DNA of 64,000 nucleotides from Natronolimnobius sp. AArcel1. Lineage in GTDB: Archaea; Halobacteriota; Halobacteria; Halobacteriales; Natrialbaceae. The DNA is taken from contig NZ_JAAKXY010000009.1 in NCBI RefSeq assembly GCF_011043775.1, positions 1 to 64,000 on the forward strand, given 5' to 3'. The stretch's first letter is position 1. Each line of letters begins with the position of its first letter. The notes under the pieces are model-generated. The model was not told the origin of the DNA. It did no database searches and saw nothing but the letters and a program-made list of their open reading frames with translations. This document shows, one piece after another, positions 1-7,505 of the stretch. The position numbers and the translations under genes were made by a program.

Positions 1-152
1 GTCAAATCAGAGATTCGTTCCTCGAGATGGGCGTTCATCCACCAGAAGAGTTCCGTGTGCTCGGCATGGGGCGATTCATGGCCGCTCGTGGCTATGATTA
101 CATCGACTTCTATCCGGAGTTCCACAATCCGAACGCCGACGTCTTTCACTGA
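1..152 (+). CDS. C-terminal end of an unidentified protein (5' partial)
   Basis: The reading frame is open from the left edge and ends at TGA 150-152. The visible tail reads MGVHPPEEFRVLGMGRF, then MAARGYDYIDFYPEFHNP before the end. Third codon positions are mostly G or C, which favours this strand over the opposite frame, which is also open. I do not recognise the family; the tail is rich in aromatic residues and less acidic than typical surface proteins here. The gene begins outside the window, so neither length nor function can be judged. Confidence 0.5.
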   Translation, partial: QIRDSFLEMGVHPPEEFRVLGMGRFMAARGYDYIDFYPEFHNPNADVFH

Positions 153-782
153 GTTACCACCTGCCATAGCACATCGTCAATTAATACCTTAGTATTCAGA
201 GAAGGTACTAACTAGAGACTAATGGCTGATACTGAATTACGCTCGAATTCAAATGCGAAAGACCACAGTACATTGACGCACGAGCCTTACCTGCACTTCG
301 AATACTGGAATATAGGCAGTTTACGAATGTGACTGGGCCACTGGAGAATCCGACCTCCAACACTTAGTGAACTCGATGAACCACAGCGTAAAACACAATC
401 TGAGAGACGCGTCATTGACCTTTGACTTGGAGTGATTTTTCTGTGGACGCATCCCTTCATATTAGATAGAATACATCATCGGTTGGTTAATAAACAGCCA
501 CAGGAGTGCGTATACTGGAAGGTCTGACCAATCAGTGACCTCTACAGAAGCGAATTGTCATCGGCTCCGCTTCACTCAGTACGGGATCAACGTGTTTGGT
601 TACTTAATCAACAATAAAACACCTGTTTGGCAGCGAGTCTCCTCCTGATTTGACGATCTCACCTATAGAATGTACAACATACAAAGTCGAGTTATTGAGA
701 GTCTGCGTCAAACCTGCGGGGCAAGTGCGAACGCATACGCAAGGCCAATCACCACAACGCTGCCGATGGTCTGTTTTCCCGG
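153..782. other. AT-richer intergenic stretch without a convincing gene
   Basis: About 630 bases are clearly AT-richer than the flanks. The only open frame with a normal start is a 36-codon ORF at 222-332 (+), beginning MADTELRSNSNAKDH, with no recognisable motif; it may be a decayed fragment. No terminal inverted repeats, tRNA or transposase motifs were found. The composition and absence of genes fit an old insertion or deletion scar, but that is inference. Confidence 0.4.
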
Positions 783-845
783 ATATAACGAATGAGCCGA
801 GAAGATCACGGCTCTGAGGAACCCCGGTTAGCGGGTGGTTCCTCG
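783..845 (+). promoter_or_regulatory. TATA-like box and 5'-UTR hairpin before the acidic gene cluster
   Basis: An ATATAA box at 783-788 predicts a transcription start near 810-815. Directly after it lies an inverted repeat, GAGGAACC at 816-823 and GGTTCCTC at 837-844, a perfect 8-bp stem with a 13-base loop. Together they suggest a structured leader of about 75 bases before the start codon at 888. They also argue against the upstream ATG at 792, which would precede the predicted transcript start. Confidence 0.45.
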
Positions 846-887
846 AGTGTTCCGTACGACTGCACGTGCCGACCGGCCCGCCGGGTG

Positions 888-1967
888 ATGACCGACGGTG
901 GTCAGGCGGCGGCCGAAGAAACAGCTGATGAGGACAGTTCGGATGAGGCGGATGAATCGGAGCCAGACAACGAAGAATCAGCTGCTGAGACAGACGAATC
1001 GGAGGCGGACGACGAGGAGGTAGCTGACGAGGAGGTAGCTGACGAGGAAGCTGAATCGGAGGATGAACCAATAGATAACACGGAGGATGACGCCGAGTCT
1101 GAGTCGGACTCGGAAAGTGAGTCTGAAACCAGCAATGGAGAAGACGACAATGGGGAGGACGACGATGAGGAAGCAGATGCCACGGAGGGTGGCCACGATC
1201 AGAGTGCAGAAGACGTCTACGACGACGATGAGGCAAGTGGTGTCTTACATCTCGACCTGGATGGGCTGTACCTCGATTTGCTCGGACTCGAGGTGAATCT
1301 CAATCCGGTTTCGCTCGACGTGTCTGCACGGCCGGGTGAGAATAACCTTGTTGGAAACCTGCTTTCAGCGGTTTCGGGGCTGCTCGATGGCCCGAGTGCG
1401 CTCCTCGAGAAGGTGAAATCGCTGCTTGGGAAGCCCAAGGAGTTGCTCCAGTCGCTCTTTGAGGGAGTCCGAAGCAAACTCGGCGGGCTCATCAGTAAGC
1501 CGGTCGAGTTCATCAAGTCTGTGGTGGGTAAGCCAGCCGAATTGCTCAAGTCCGTGGTGAGCAAGCCAGTCGAGTTCCTTCGGTCGCTTGTAAGTAAGCC
1601 GGCATCGCTTCTCGGTGGCGGTGAGGCTGACGAAGAGACGGCCGAGGATGAAGAAGCAGACGAGGCGGAGACAGAGTCAGAAGAGACGGATGAGATGGCC
1701 GAACCCGAGAGTGACGAGGAGTCAGAGGCCGACGAAGGTGGACGTATTTCGGGAGTGCTCGAGCGGATTCGATCCGGTATTGCGTCGGCTGCGAACTGGG
1801 TGAAAGAGAAGTTCGTGGGCCTGATACCGGGCTTGCCGATTGAGGATCTCATTGCGATGGTCGTTCGCAAGAGCATCCAGACGTTGATCGAACAGGCAGA
1901 GAAACAGAGTGGCGACCAGCCAAGCGAGCAATCTGACGCTGAGACACAGGCGGAGGCACAATCATGA
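888..1967 (+). CDS. Acidic low-complexity protein with 11-residue amphipathic repeats
   Basis: About 359 residues, function unknown. After an acidic, probably disordered Asp/Glu/Ser segment comes a hydrophobic block (LHLDLDGLYLDLLGLEVNLN, soon followed by NLVGNLLSAVSGLLDG). I recall similar Leu-Gly blocks in unrelated proteins of unknown function in bacteria and haloarchaea. Next are six consecutive 11-residue units at 1428-1625, four of them SKPVEFIKSVV-like, which would form an amphipathic helix. A second acidic linker follows, then a Lys-bearing helical tail (RISGVLERIRSGIASAANWV). There is no signal peptide or clear transmembrane segment. An ATG at 792 would add 32 residues of unlike composition; I prefer 888 because of the TATA position. 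The end overlaps the next gene by ATGA, so the two are probably translationally coupled. Confidence 0.75.
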   Translation: MTDGGQAAAEETADEDSSDEADESEPDNEESAAETDESEADDEEVADEEVADEEAESEDEPIDNTEDDAESESDSESESETSNGEDDNGEDDDEEADATEGGHDQSAEDVYDDDEASGVLHLDLDGLYLDLLGLEVNLNPVSLDVSARPGENNLVGNLLSAVSGLLDGPSALLEKVKSLLGKPKELLQSLFEGVRSKLGGLISKPVEFIKSVVGKPAELLKSVVSKPVEFLRSLVSKPASLLGGGEADEETAEDEEADEAETESEETDEMAEPESDEESEADEGGRISGVLERIRSGIASAANWVKEKFVGLIPGLPIEDLIAMVVRKSIQTLIEQAEKQSGDQPSEQSDAETQAEAQS

Positions 1968-2551
1968 GTGACGAGACTACAACGGCCGATGACTCGAGTT
2001 CGAGTACCGACGCGATAGCAGATCGAATCGACTACGAAGCAATCGCCGAGAACATCGATATCGCCGAACTGGTCGAGGGAACTGAGTGGGAAGACGAGAT
2101 CGACGAGGAACAGCCACTCGGTGAAGCACTCGGCGGGCTTATCGGGGCCGTTCTCGGTCGAAAAGTCGGCGAGAGTATTGGTCGGTCCGTCGGCGATGTC
2201 GCACTCGAGGAGTTACTGGGTGCTGAAGAGCCCGAACTCGAGGAGGGTGAAGAAGACGAGGGTGAGGCCGATGATGCTGATGAGGAAGCGAGTGACGACG
2301 AAGAGAGCGCTGACGACGATGACGAAGATGAAGACGAGGAGGGCGAGGAAGATACTGCAGAGGGCGATGACGATGCGGAAAGCGAGGAAGACAGCGCAGA
2401 CGATGCGTCAGCCGAAGACGAGACAGACGCTGAGGGAGATGCAGCCGAGGAAACGGAAGACGAAGAAGGCGACGAGAGCGAGGCGGCAGAGAGCGAGAGT
2501 GAATCCACAGACGACGCCAACGATGAAACAGATGAGTCTGCAGAGGAGTAA
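1964..2551 (+). CDS. Acidic protein with a seven-glycine zipper
   Basis: 195 residues, function unknown. Residues 17-50 are acidic and helical (DAIADRIDYEAIAENIDIAE). Glycines 53, 57, 61, 65, 69, 73 and 77 follow each other exactly every four residues (GEALGGLIGAVLGRKVGESI), a classic glycine zipper that could pack helices or insert in a membrane. The remaining 110 residues are almost pure Asp, Glu, Ser and Ala and must be disordered. The start overlaps the previous stop as ATGA. The same zipper recurs in the next gene, so the two are probably diverged duplicates. There is no signal peptide. Confidence 0.75.
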   Translation: MSDETTTADDSSSSTDAIADRIDYEAIAENIDIAELVEGTEWEDEIDEEQPLGEALGGLIGAVLGRKVGESIGRSVGDVALEELLGAEEPELEEGEEDEGEADDADEEASDDEESADDDDEDEDEEGEEDTAEGDDDAESEEDSADDASAEDETDAEGDAAEETEDEEGDESEAAESESESTDDANDETDESAEE

Positions 2552-2605
2552 CTATGCGCGCCTGCATCGCTGTGAGTCGAGTACCTGCGGCTCGAGGTGG
2601 TTACG

Positions 2606-3514
2606 ATGAGTGAGACACAGGGACTGAAAGACATCGTCACAGAGGAGATCAGCAATCAGGTTAGCATCGCGAATCTGCTTGGTGATGGAAATCTCGAGGA
2701 TGAACTCGATGGTGGCGACCTCGGCGCGGCTGTTGGGCGGCAACTCGGCGAGCAGGTCGGCCGAGAACTCGGGGCGTCGATTGGCCGCGAGATGCACGAG
2801 ACGATGACCGAGCGGATGGCAACTGATGAGGATGGCGACGATGACGAGTCGGATGAGTCGGCCGCGCCTGAGCCATTACGATCTGCCGTCACAAGTGCAG
2901 TGCAGGCGGGCGTCAGCAACACAGTCGCCGAGAGCAACGTCGGTGAGTCAGTCTCCTCGCTGGCTGAATCTGCAACTGGCGATGATAATGGCGATGACGA
3001 CGGGCTGCTCGAGGATGCACTTGACCAGGAACTCGATATTGGCGGGTCCGACGACGCGGGTGAGGGCGATGACGACACAGACGATGCGGACGAGTCTGCT
3101 GACGAGGAGACCGCAGACGAGGACGACGAATCTGCCGGTGATGAGGAAGCGCCAGGAGATGACGACGATGAGTCAGCGGATGCAGATGCCGACTCCGACG
3201 AGAGCGACGACTCGGGGGCAGACGCCGAAGACCTCGAGGGCCTGCGCCGGGAAACACTCGAGGATTTCCTCGGGCTGATGTCTTACGACGATCTCCAGTC
3301 GGTTGCGAAAGACGTCGACGTAAAGGCGAACCTGAGCCGCGACGAGATGACCGACGAGATCATCGAGACGGTCTCGGACGGCGAGACGGAGTCGGAGTCC
3401 GACGATGAACAGAGCGAGCAAAGCGATAGCGGCGACGAAACCGAAAGCGAGAGTGAGAGCGAGAGTGAGAGCGAGGAAGACGACAGCGACACAGCGGAGT
3501 CGGAGGCTGACTAG
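2606..3514 (+). CDS. Acidic protein with glycine zipper and SAP/Rho-N-like C-terminal helix pair
   Basis: 302 residues, function unknown. ATG 2606 is preceded by GAGGTGG at 2594-2600, a good Shine-Dalgarno match five bases away, so it is preferred over GTG 2597. Residues 36-60 repeat the seven-glycine pattern of the previous protein (GDLGAAVGRQLGEQVGRELG). Acidic disorder follows. Near residues 212-256 lies a folded-looking stretch, TLEDFLGLMSYDDLQSVAKD followed by VDVKANLSRDEMTDEIIETV, which resembles SAP or Rho-N helix-loop-helix modules that often contact nucleic acid. The tail is Glu/Ser-rich. The SAP-like reading is by eye only. Confidence 0.75.
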   Translation: MSETQGLKDIVTEEISNQVSIANLLGDGNLEDELDGGDLGAAVGRQLGEQVGRELGASIGREMHETMTERMATDEDGDDDESDESAAPEPLRSAVTSAVQAGVSNTVAESNVGESVSSLAESATGDDNGDDDGLLEDALDQELDIGGSDDAGEGDDDTDDADESADEETADEDDESAGDEEAPGDDDDESADADADSDESDDSGADAEDLEGLRRETLEDFLGLMSYDDLQSVAKDVDVKANLSRDEMTDEIIETVSDGETESESDDEQSEQSDSGDETESESESESESEEDDSDTAESEAD

Positions 3515-3652
3515 TCGACCCTCGCCTCTCTCGTATGTCGTACTCGAGTCTCTCGTGTCTCGTGGCTTGAGACCATCTCTGGATCGGCGGATAGGGGCGT
3601 CCCTGCGTACCCCGGCACACAACTAACCCGCGACGATGGCAAAGACACGTCC

Positions 3653-4543
3653 ATGAGTGAGGACCTTCACGAGGAACTAACGGACGTTCTGGATCGGGCC
3701 TCGGCTGAGCGCGAGTCGCTGCTTGCGTCCGATGAGCAATCAGATGGGGACACAGAGACGGATTCGAGCGGGCTTCTCGAGGCTGCCGACGATGCCAGTG
3801 ACCTCCTCGAGTCGAACGAGCCGGGGGACGTACTCGAGGCACTCGAGTTGGATACGCTCCCAGACGGAAGCGACGCGTCGTCGATTCCAGAGGCGATTGC
3901 GGAGGGAGACAAAGCGGATGTGGCCACGCTCCAGCAACTGCTTCGCCTCGCGAATCTGGCCGATCACGACGCCGCCGAACTCGATGGGGCGCTCGAGTCG
4001 CTTCGTGATGGAATCGATGCTGGGACAGACGATAACGATGATGCTGAAGCTGAGGTGACGCCAGCTGACTCAGACGGAGATTCGAGCGACGACGCCGAGG
4101 CTGAAACACCCGAAGACACCGACGGCGAACCCGACGAATCGGACAGTTCCGATACCACATTTGAGTTGACGGAGCAACTTCGGTCGTCGATGAAGTCCTC
4201 ACTGAGTGACTTCAGCGAGGACATCGGCTCTCTGCAGGACGGCCTCGAGGCGGTCCAGTCGGGACTCAGTGATTCGGATGAAAGCGACGGCGACGCGGCC
4301 GATGGCGACGCGACCGATGACGATGAGAGCGCGCCTGATACCGACGAGGAGCGTACGGCTGACAGTGAGGGCGAGGAAGACGATGACCTACTCGAGGCAG
4401 ACCTCGAGCCTGATCTCGGCGGTGAGCGAGGAAACAGCGCTGGTGGGGACGGCACTCGGCATTCGACGATGGCACCGTCACCATCGAAACGCGCAGATAT
4501 GAAGGGGACCGCACGGTTCTCGACGATGCCAGACCGGAACTAG
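3653..4543 (+). CDS. Acidic protein with C-terminal STM(A)P repeats
   Basis: 296 residues, function unknown. It begins MSEDLHEELTDVLDRASAER, a short helix. A helical middle part (VATLQQLLRLANLADHDAAE) and a second helical block (LTEQLRSSMKSSLSDFSEDI) are separated by acidic, probably disordered linkers. The last 30 residues change character to basic and Ser/Thr/Met-rich, with TRHSTMAPSPSKRAD followed by TARFSTMPDR, two copies of a [HF]STM-[A]P motif that look like peptide docking sites. It lies 138 bases after the previous acidic gene on the same strand and probably belongs to the same locus. There is no signal peptide or membrane segment. Confidence 0.7.
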   Translation: MSEDLHEELTDVLDRASAERESLLASDEQSDGDTETDSSGLLEAADDASDLLESNEPGDVLEALELDTLPDGSDASSIPEAIAEGDKADVATLQQLLRLANLADHDAAELDGALESLRDGIDAGTDDNDDAEAEVTPADSDGDSSDDAEAETPEDTDGEPDESDSSDTTFELTEQLRSSMKSSLSDFSEDIGSLQDGLEAVQSGLSDSDESDGDAADGDATDDDESAPDTDEERTADSEGEEDDDLLEADLEPDLGGERGNSAGGDGTRHSTMAPSPSKRADMKGTARFSTMPDRN

Positions 4544-4630
4544 ATCTCGATACGGTTTCCTATACGTCAGTTCCGGCGCACCCGCGACCCAAACTGCGGG
4601 GACGCCGGTACGTTGGGACAACAATCCGTC

Positions 4631-4840
4631 TCACTCCTCGTCCTCGAGAAAGAGCCGGATTCCCATTACCGGAATAAAGAGGAAAAACGCGAGCAACATC
4701 GTCGCAACCAGTACCGCGTTGAAAAACTGGGGCGAAAGTTGCGGCGAGAGCATCCACGACGTGAGTGCGATACCACCGCCGAGCGAGAGCACAACCAGTG
4801 TAACCAAATCGCGCCGACGCACCGGAACTTCCTCGTCCAT
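4631..4840 (-). CDS. Small two-helix membrane protein
   Basis: 69 residues from ATG 4838-4840, beginning MDEEVPVRRRDLVTLVVLSL. Two hydrophobic segments (about residues 12-30 and 41-62) are joined by a short SPQLSPQ turn, and the end is LFLEDEE. Charges place both ends in the cytoplasm (basic RRR before helix 1, acidic tail after helix 2). A longer frame upstream has atypical composition and is rejected. It is convergent with the acidic cluster and divergent from the uspA-like gene. The family is not recognised. Confidence 0.7.
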   Translation of the reverse strand: MDEEVPVRRRDLVTLVVLSLGGGIALTSWMLSPQLSPQFFNAVLVATMLLAFFLFIPVMGIRLFLEDEE

Positions 4841-4944
4841 ATGCCCACGTGCACAACGCGGGTATATAGTGCTACGACTTTTCGACACGCGACGCCAGGA
4901 CAAGTACGGCACAATCCTTTCTTGCTTGCGCTCGAGGATAGCGT

Positions 4945-5382
4945 ATGTACGACTCGATTCTCGTCGCAACCGACGGCAGTGATGGGGCAACGACCGCCGT
5001 CGAGCATGCGATCACACTGGCTCGCCGACTCGAGGTGCCACTCTATGCCATTGCCGTCCTCGAGAGTCGAACGGCGTACGACAACGCAATCGTCGATCCG
5101 GAGGAAGCGACCCAGCGCCAACGTGAACGGGCTGAAGCCGCGCTTGCCGACCTCGAGTCGATGGCGGAGGCGGATGGCGTCTCCGCCGAGACAGCGATAC
5201 GAACAGGCGTTCCCCACGAGGAAATTCGAGCCTACGCAGGCGAGACGGATGCTGGCGCAATCGTGATCGGGGCCCGCGGACGGTCAGCGTTTACGGGCGC
5301 ACTGCTCGGGAGCACCGTCGATGCCACACTCAGACACGCCGACCGGCCGGTGCTCGTCGTCGACACGCCTTCGTCTCAGTGA
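4945..5382 (+). CDS. Universal stress protein, UspA family
   Basis: 145 residues, single Usp domain. It starts MYDSILVATDGSDGA, the usual beta-strand and Asp of the nucleotide pocket. Residues 109-123 (GARGRSAFTGALLGS) match the ATP-binding pattern G-2x-G-9x-G-S/T exactly, so this is an ATP-binding type Usp. It is expected to dimerise in the cytoplasm; the physiological role of individual haloarchaeal Usps is generally unknown. Its 3' end overlaps the convergent flavoprotein gene by seven bases, so the two transcripts must overlap antisense. Confidence 0.93.
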   Translation: MYDSILVATDGSDGATTAVEHAITLARRLEVPLYAIAVLESRTAYDNAIVDPEEATQRQRERAEAALADLESMAEADGVSAETAIRTGVPHEEIRAYAGETDAGAIVIGARGRSAFTGALLGSTVDATLRHADRPVLVVDTPSSQ

Positions 5383-6791
5383 AGCTCTCCGGCAAGCACC
5401 TTTGCAGCGACGAGTACGGGGTCCCACGTCGTGTTGAACGGCGGCGCGTACGCGAGATCGTAATTCTCGAGGTTGAAGACAGATGCCCCCTCCTCGAGTG
5501 CCGACACAAGTGCGTGGCTGCGGTGGACGGCTCCCTCGCCGTACTCGCTGACGAGACTCGCACCCAGCAGTCGGCCCGAGTCTCGGTCCGCAGTAAGCGT
5601 GACCGTGACTGTGCCATCCTCGGGGTAGTACCCAGCCCGTGAGTTCGCATCAATCGTTCGCGTGACAGGGTCGAACCCGGCGTCTCGAGCGCGCTCGTGA
5701 TCCAGCACACCCGTTCGGGCTGCCTCGAGGTCGAACGCTTTGACGGCTGCCGTGCCGGCGATATCGCCGCCTGCAGTTGGCCGGCCGGCAACGGTCTGCC
5801 CGACTGCGCGTCCGTGTCGGTTCGCCGTCAACGCAAGCGGTACGTACGCCGACTCGCCGGTCACGGTGTGCGTTGCCTCTGCGCAATCGCCCGCTGCGTA
5901 GATGTCCGAGCTGTTCGTCTCGCAGTAGTTGTCTGTGGCGATTGCACCAGTTTCGCCACACTCGATTCCTGCATCCGCTGCAAGGTCTGTCCGAGGGCGA
6001 ACACCAGTTCCGAGTAACACCATCTCAACCGGAACGCGGTCCTCGTCGGTGACGACCGCCTCAACGCGCTCGTTGCCAGCGAGGTCTTCAACGTCTGACT
6101 CGAGATAGACAGCGACGTCCTCCTCGCGGAGATGCTCGGCAACGGCCGCACTGGTTTCTTCGCTAAAGCCCTTCAGAAGCCGCTCACCGCGTTGAAACAG
6201 GTGGACCTCGAAATCGTTCGCGGCCAGCGCTTCGGCCATTTCGATCCCAATATAGCCCCCGCCCACGACCCCTACCGGTCCCGAACACGTCTCGAGATAC
6301 TGGCAGGCCGGCCCCCGATCCGGCTGCTGAAACGACTCGTTCGACCGCGCTCGAGCGACGTACTCGCGCAGTTCCTTCCCATCACTCATCGACCCCAGCG
6401 TGTACACACCCTCGAGATCGACGCCATCAACCGGTGGGACGACCGCTTCTGCGCCCGTTGCAATCAATAGGTGATCGTAGCCTTGCTCGAGCGTCCCACC
6501 CTCGTGGACAGCCGTCACCGACTTCGCGTCGGGATCGATTGCCGTTACCTCGTGGCCGGTCCGCAGGTCGATATCCCGCTTCTCGCGGAACTCGTCGGGC
6601 GTCACCGAGACGAGTTCCGCGAGTGACTGTATTTCTCCTTTGATGTAATAGGGCAACCCGCACGCACCGTATGAGACCCACTCACCTTTCTCGAAGACGA
6701 CCACCTCGAGGTCGGGATCATCGCGTTTCGCCTTGCTCGCTGCCGACATCCCGGCCGCATCTCCGCCAATTATGACGAACGTCTCAGACAT
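5376..6791 (-). CDS. FAD-dependent pyridine nucleotide-disulfide oxidoreductase, CoA-disulfide reductase/NADH oxidase-like
   Basis: 471 residues. The N-terminal FAD Rossmann motif (VIIGGDAAGMSAASKA) is followed by the CoA-disulfide-reductase signature SYGACGLPYYIKG, with the single redox Cys at position 44. A second Rossmann fold for NAD(P)H is at GPVGVVGGGYIGIEMAEAL, then the conserved FAD-contact segment YAAGDCAEATHTVTGE, and a C-terminal dimerisation domain. Family members reduce CoA disulfide, polysulfide or oxygen with NAD(P)H; Cys44 points to the thiol-type reaction, but the substrate cannot be fixed from sequence. A 'thioredoxin reductase' label would be wrong because there is no CxxC. 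Confidence 0.9.
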   Translation of the reverse strand: MSETFVIIGGDAAGMSAASKAKRDDPDLEVVVFEKGEWVSYGACGLPYYIKGEIQSLAELVSVTPDEFREKRDIDLRTGHEVTAIDPDAKSVTAVHEGGTLEQGYDHLLIATGAEAVVPPVDGVDLEGVYTLGSMSDGKELREYVARARSNESFQQPDRGPACQYLETCSGPVGVVGGGYIGIEMAEALAANDFEVHLFQRGERLLKGFSEETSAAVAEHLREEDVAVYLESDVEDLAGNERVEAVVTDEDRVPVEMVLLGTGVRPRTDLAADAGIECGETGAIATDNYCETNSSDIYAAGDCAEATHTVTGESAYVPLALTANRHGRAVGQTVAGRPTAGGDIAGTAAVKAFDLEAARTGVLDHERARDAGFDPVTRTIDANSRAGYYPEDGTVTVTLTADRDSGRLLGASLVSEYGEGAVHRSHALVSALEEGASVFNLENYDLAYAPPFNTTWDPVLVAAKVLAGELH

Positions 6792-6886
6792 AGCTGTTCA
6801 TTCGTGAGTATGAGGGATAACAGTGGATGGTGGGACAGAATACGGACTCGAGGGGGCGTTGCTGGTGACGTTAAAGTTGGAGGATA

Positions 6887-7000
6887 GCGTTGCAGGATTC
6901 GAACAACGCCGAGACGGTCGCTCACGTCGTTCGCGCTGCGACTCGCCTCGTTCAAATCCTTCGCGGTCCAGTATCTGTCGCTCACGGATTTGTTCGCGAC
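6887..7000. repeat. tRNA T-arm-like fragments beside tRNA-Arg
   Basis: Bases 6887-6904 match the tRNA-Arg 3' half at 7011-7028 in 16 of 18 positions, in the same orientation. About 50 bases on, near 6949-6958, the T-arm string TTCAAATCCT occurs in the opposite orientation. No other part of a tRNA is present. Such scars are common where integrative elements or tRNA duplications have come and gone, but no integrase gene is nearby. Confidence 0.4.
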
Positions 7001-7007
7001 AGAAACA

Positions 7008-7082
7008 TGGGCGCTGCAGGATTTGAACCCGCGACAGCTTGGTCCGAAGCCAAGTACTCTGTCCAGACTGAGCTAAGCGCCC
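7008..7082 (-). tRNA. tRNA-Arg (anticodon TCG)
   Basis: On the minus strand the 75-nt cloverleaf has a perfect 7-bp acceptor stem (GGGCGCT with AGCGCCC), a 4-bp D stem with a TCAGTC..GGA loop, anticodon stem CTTGG/CCAAG around loop CTTCGGA, and T stem GCGGG/CCTGC around TTCAAAT. The anticodon is TCG and decodes CGA and related Arg codons. CCA is not encoded; the discriminator is A. A TATA-like CTTATACGG at about 7105-7113 lies 25-30 bases upstream. No intron is present. Confidence 0.95.
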
Positions 7083-7269
7083 GCATCCAATCGTATCCGA
7101 TGGGTCCGTATAAGTGGCTCGATTCTCACCTCATCCGACAGGCATCGACACGCAGACTGTCCCGGGGTTTTGTGCCACCTCGAGCGTACACTGCGTCGCA
7201 GTTGCGGTCCTTCCCACGGCATGAAAACGAGCGATGGGGGCCTATACGACGGGATCCTACAGTCGGCTA

Positions 7270-7446
7270 ATGACGGTACACGATACGCCCGTTCCAGACG
7301 GGTCCACCGACGAGCCGCTTGAGTTGCTGACTGACGACGCGGACGTCTGGACGGCTGTGCCGACCAACGCCTCGGGTGAGGAGCGGGTGACGATGTGGCT
7401 GTCTGTCGAGTCCGACACTCTCTGTGATCTCGAGGAGTGGCGATAG
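7270..7446 (+). CDS. Small haloarchaeal protein, DUF7511-like
   Basis: 58 residues from ATG 7270. The core PLELLTDDADVWTAVPTNAS, then GEERVTMWLSVESDTLCDLE, ending EEWR, matches what I recall of the haloarchaea-specific DUF7511 family. It is cytoplasmic, acidic and without a known function. The upstream in-frame ATG at 7234 would add basic, unlike sequence, so the later start is chosen. It lies 60 bases before the DGGGP synthase gene on the same strand. Confidence 0.7.
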   Translation: MTVHDTPVPDGSTDEPLELLTDDADVWTAVPTNASGEERVTMWLSVESDTLCDLEEWR

Positions 7447-7505
7447 CTACGTGAATGCTGTCGTGGACCGTGCCGTTTAACCCGTCTGCCTGAGCACGTC
7501 CGTCA

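Noticed and set aside
792-887. 32-residue N-terminal extension of the first acidic gene
   Set aside because: It lies across the predicted transcript start and hairpin, and its Cys/Arg-containing composition is unlike the protein.
902-1183. Minus-strand poly-Ser ORFs opposite the acidic cluster
   Set aside because: Serine runs are the complement of Asp/Glu codons; these are shadows.
604-1236. Minus-strand ORF of 210 residues rich in Pro, Arg and His
   Set aside because: Composition is the mirror of the acidic plus-strand gene; no motif, and the plus-strand protein has clear repeats and codon bias.
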